Of a stretch of 64,000 nucleotides of DNA, positions 62,522 to 64,000 are shown one piece after another. The stretch's first letter is position 1. Each line of letters starts with the position of its first letter. The notes beneath the pieces are model-generated. The model was not told the DNA's origin. It did no database searches and saw only the letters and a program-made list of their open reading frames with translations. A program made the position numbers and the translations under genes. Origin of the DNA: Lederbergia citrea (GTDB taxonomy: Bacteria > Bacillota > Bacilli > Bacillales > Bacillaceae_C); the NCBI RefSeq assembly GCF_018343525.1, contig NZ_JAGYPH010000001.1:1679778-1743777 (forward strand), given 5' to 3'.

Positions 62522-63163
62522 CTAAGGTTTAACAAAACCATTTTTAATTGCATAAAGGGCTGCCTGTGTACGATCTGACACTTCCAATTTCATAAATATA
62601 TTTGAAACATGTGTTTTCACTGTTTTTTCGGTAATTTTTAAATCGGCTCCGATTTCTTTATTACTTTTCCCTTTGGCTATTTCAGTTAATACTTCTTTTT
62701 CCCTTATTGTTAATGCGGCAAGCAAATTATTAGGAGTATTCACGCGATTCACACGTGTCATTAGCAAATTTGTTGCTTTTGGATGCAGCGTATTTTCTCC
62801 GTCGGCAAGCTTTCTAATTGCCGTGGCAAGATCATCAGGCTCGATATCTTTTAATTGGTATCCCGATGCTCCTGCCTCAATTGCTGGGATGACATGATCT
62901 TGATCTGAAAAACTGGTAAGAATCATAATTTCAATATCTGGGAATCTTTCCTTAATTTTTTGAGTGGCCTCAATGCCATCCATGACCGGCATAACGAGGT
63001 CCATTAATATAACATCGGGTTGAAGTTCGGCAGCAAGCTCTACGGCTTCTTGGCCATTCTTTGCTTCTCCAACAATTTTTATATCTTTTTGCGTTTGAAG
63101 GAAAAAGATCAGCCCTCGCCTGACTATATGATGATCATCTGCAATTAAAACGTTAATCGCCAT
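62522..63163 (-). CDS. yhcZ: NarL-family response regulator YhcZ
   Basis: A 213-aa regulator. Receiver domain 1-118 with acidic pocket DDHH, phospho-acceptor Asp in DVILMDLVMPV and the switch residues in TSFSD and KDIEPD. LuxR/NarL helix-turn-helix at about 145-205 (LTIREKEVLTEIAKGKSNKE, TEKTVKTHVSNIF). GGGGGGAG precedes the ATG at 63163. Ten bp after yhcY, so the pair is one transcription unit. Confidence 0.9.
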   Translation of the reverse strand: MAINVLIADDHHIVRRGLIFFLQTQKDIKIVGEAKNGQEAVELAAELQPDVILMDLVMPVMDGIEATQKIKERFPDIEIMILTSFSDQDHVIPAIEAGASGYQLKDIEPDDLATAIRKLADGENTLHPKATNLLMTRVNRVNTPNNLLAALTIREKEVLTEIAKGKSNKEIGADLKITEKTVKTHVSNIFMKLEVSDRTQAALYAIKNGFVKP

Positions 63164-63173
63164 TTTCTCCCCC

Positions 63174-64000
63174 CTAATAAGGCATTGCCACATATATTGT
63201 TGTTCCTTTTCCAGGATCGCTATTTAAACGAAACGTGCCACCTAGTGCTTCCACACGTTCTCGCATGCTCTCAATTCCGAATGTGGGAAGCGTTCTGTCC
63301 TTTTCATATAGGAAACCGCAACCGTCGTCACTGATTATTAGCAGCACTTCACATGGCATAACTTTAATGAAAATATGCACATGTTCCTGTCCAGAGTGTC
63401 GTTTACTATTATTTAACGCTTCTTGACTGATTCTCCACAAAGCTTCCTCAACTAGAGATGGCAATGCAAGCACGCCCGAAAGCTTTGTACTAACATTCAG
63501 TCCAAGCATTTCCCCATATCCTTTAATTGCTTGTATTAGGCCTTTTTCCAATCCGCTTGGACGGAGTTGCCAAATTAAAGCACGCATCTCCGTCAAAGCT
63601 TCCTGAGCAAGCCCTTGAATATTACGAAATGTATTTTTTGTTACTTCATCACTTGTCATCTCCGCTCCTCCACGGGCTGTTAATGTGAGGGAAAATAGGA
63701 GCTGATTAACCGAGTCATGTAAATCACGGGCAAGGCGATTTCTTTCTTCTATAAGCGCTACTTCCTGTTCTTTCTTTGTCAATCTTATCCTTTTAATGGC
63801 CGATCCAATTTGCAGTGCAACAGATTCCAAAAGCGCCAGTTCATCACGGCTAAATTGCTTTTTTCCTGGTGCAGCGACATTCAGAAGTCCGAACACCTCT
63901 TCGCCGGATTGAAGAGGAATCGTTGCATGATGAGTAATCCCGTCCGTACCGCCTTCATTTTGTTTAATTGCCTTTTCAATTCGTCGACACTCAATGATAT
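63174..64000 (-). CDS. yhcY: Sensor histidine kinase YhcY (5' part outside window)
   Basis: The frame is open to the right edge; about 275 C-terminal residues are visible. The part near the edge is a GAF-type sensor domain (GEEVFGLLNVAAPGKKQF). Then a HisKA_3 dimerisation domain with the His in LARDLHDSVNQLLFSLTL, and an HATPase with EEALWRISQEALNNSKRH and GKGTTIYVAMPY. It phosphorylates the neighbouring YhcZ. Signal unknown. The internal GTG at 63896 is not the start. Confidence 0.9.
   Translation of the reverse strand, partial: IIECRRIEKAIKQNEGGTDGITHHATIPLQSGEEVFGLLNVAAPGKKQFSRDELALLESVALQIGSAIKRIRLTKKEQEVALIEERNRLARDLHDSVNQLLFSLTLTARGGAEMTSDEVTKNTFRNIQGLAQEALTEMRALIWQLRPSGLEKGLIQAIKGYGEMLGLNVSTKLSGVLALPSLVEEALWRISQEALNNSKRHSGQEHVHIFIKVMPCEVLLIISDDGCGFLYEKDRTLPTFGIESMRERVEALGGTFRLNSDPGKGTTIYVAMPY

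Overview
The window is AT-rich chromosomal DNA from an endospore-forming, aerobic member of the Bacillaceae. The evidence is the gene content and order: long blocks match the yhc-yhd, hem-yhg, yha and yhe regions of Bacillus subtilis (hemE-hemH-hemY-yhgD-yhgE, yhaA-ecsB-ecsA-hit-trpP-yhaH-hpr-yhaI-yhaJ-prsA-yhaL-yhaM-yhaN-yhaO, yhaR-yhaX-yheA-yheB-yheD-yheE-sspB, and spoVR-yhdB-yhdA-yhcZ-yhcY). Several genes belong to sporulation: an alpha/beta SASP behind a sigma-G-type promoter, SpoVR, YhaL, YheD, and four tiny YjcZ-type membrane proteins. I saw no rRNA, tRNA, CRISPR array, prophage or insertion sequence.

Layout. Bases 1-4.2 kb hold accessory genes (AraC/GyrI-type regulator cut by the window edge, MazG-like pyrophosphohydrolase, GNAT acetyltransferase, Uma2 nuclease, the nanoRNase NrnB and a 58-aa membrane protein). 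At 4.2-8.2 kb are a cupin, a class D sortase with its acidic LPXTA-like substrate, and an MFS drug exporter. At 8.4-9.6 kb a Sco lipoprotein is followed by an array of exact 52-bp tandem repeats. At 9.6-16.9 kb lie yhgE, its presumed TetR regulator yhgD, the heme operon hemE-hemH-hemY and, divergently, the heme monooxygenase hmoB. At 17-28.6 kb come yhaA, the Ecs ABC transporter, a duplicated structured element with two mini-ORFs, hit, trpP under TRAP control, hpr, prsA and yhaM. At 28.7-41.9 kb come the Mre11/Rad50-like pair yhaO-yhaN, yhaR, yhaX, yheA/B/D/E, a PucR-type regulator, msmX and sspB. At 42-51 kb come fumC, a class A penicillin-binding protein, an orphan sporulation-type kinase, an ArsC-like protein without its cysteines, and topB. 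At 51-54.8 kb is the riboflavin operon ribD-ribE-ribBA-ribH under an FMN riboswitch. At 55-59.8 kb are a histidine-rich peptide, an M19 dipeptidase, two esterases and small membrane proteins. At 60-64 kb are spoVR, yhdB, azr and the two-component pair yhcZ-yhcY, the latter cut by the right edge.

The intergenic space carries three dispersed palindromic repeat families, including an inverted pair between yhaL and yhaM bracketed by two identical 25-bp palindromes. The least explained structures are: (i) the ~135-bp element duplicated between ecsA and hit, each copy ending in a Shine-Dalgarno and a mini-ORF whose codons differ mostly at synonymous positions; (ii) the 52-bp minisatellite; and (iii) a compact three-way-junction fold in the 5' leader of the SASP gene. 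Compared with B. subtilis, serC is missing between hit and trpP, only one YheC/YheD paralogue is present, and the pucR-msmX, fumC and PBP genes sit at a different locus. These comparisons come from memory of the B. subtilis map, not from a search.
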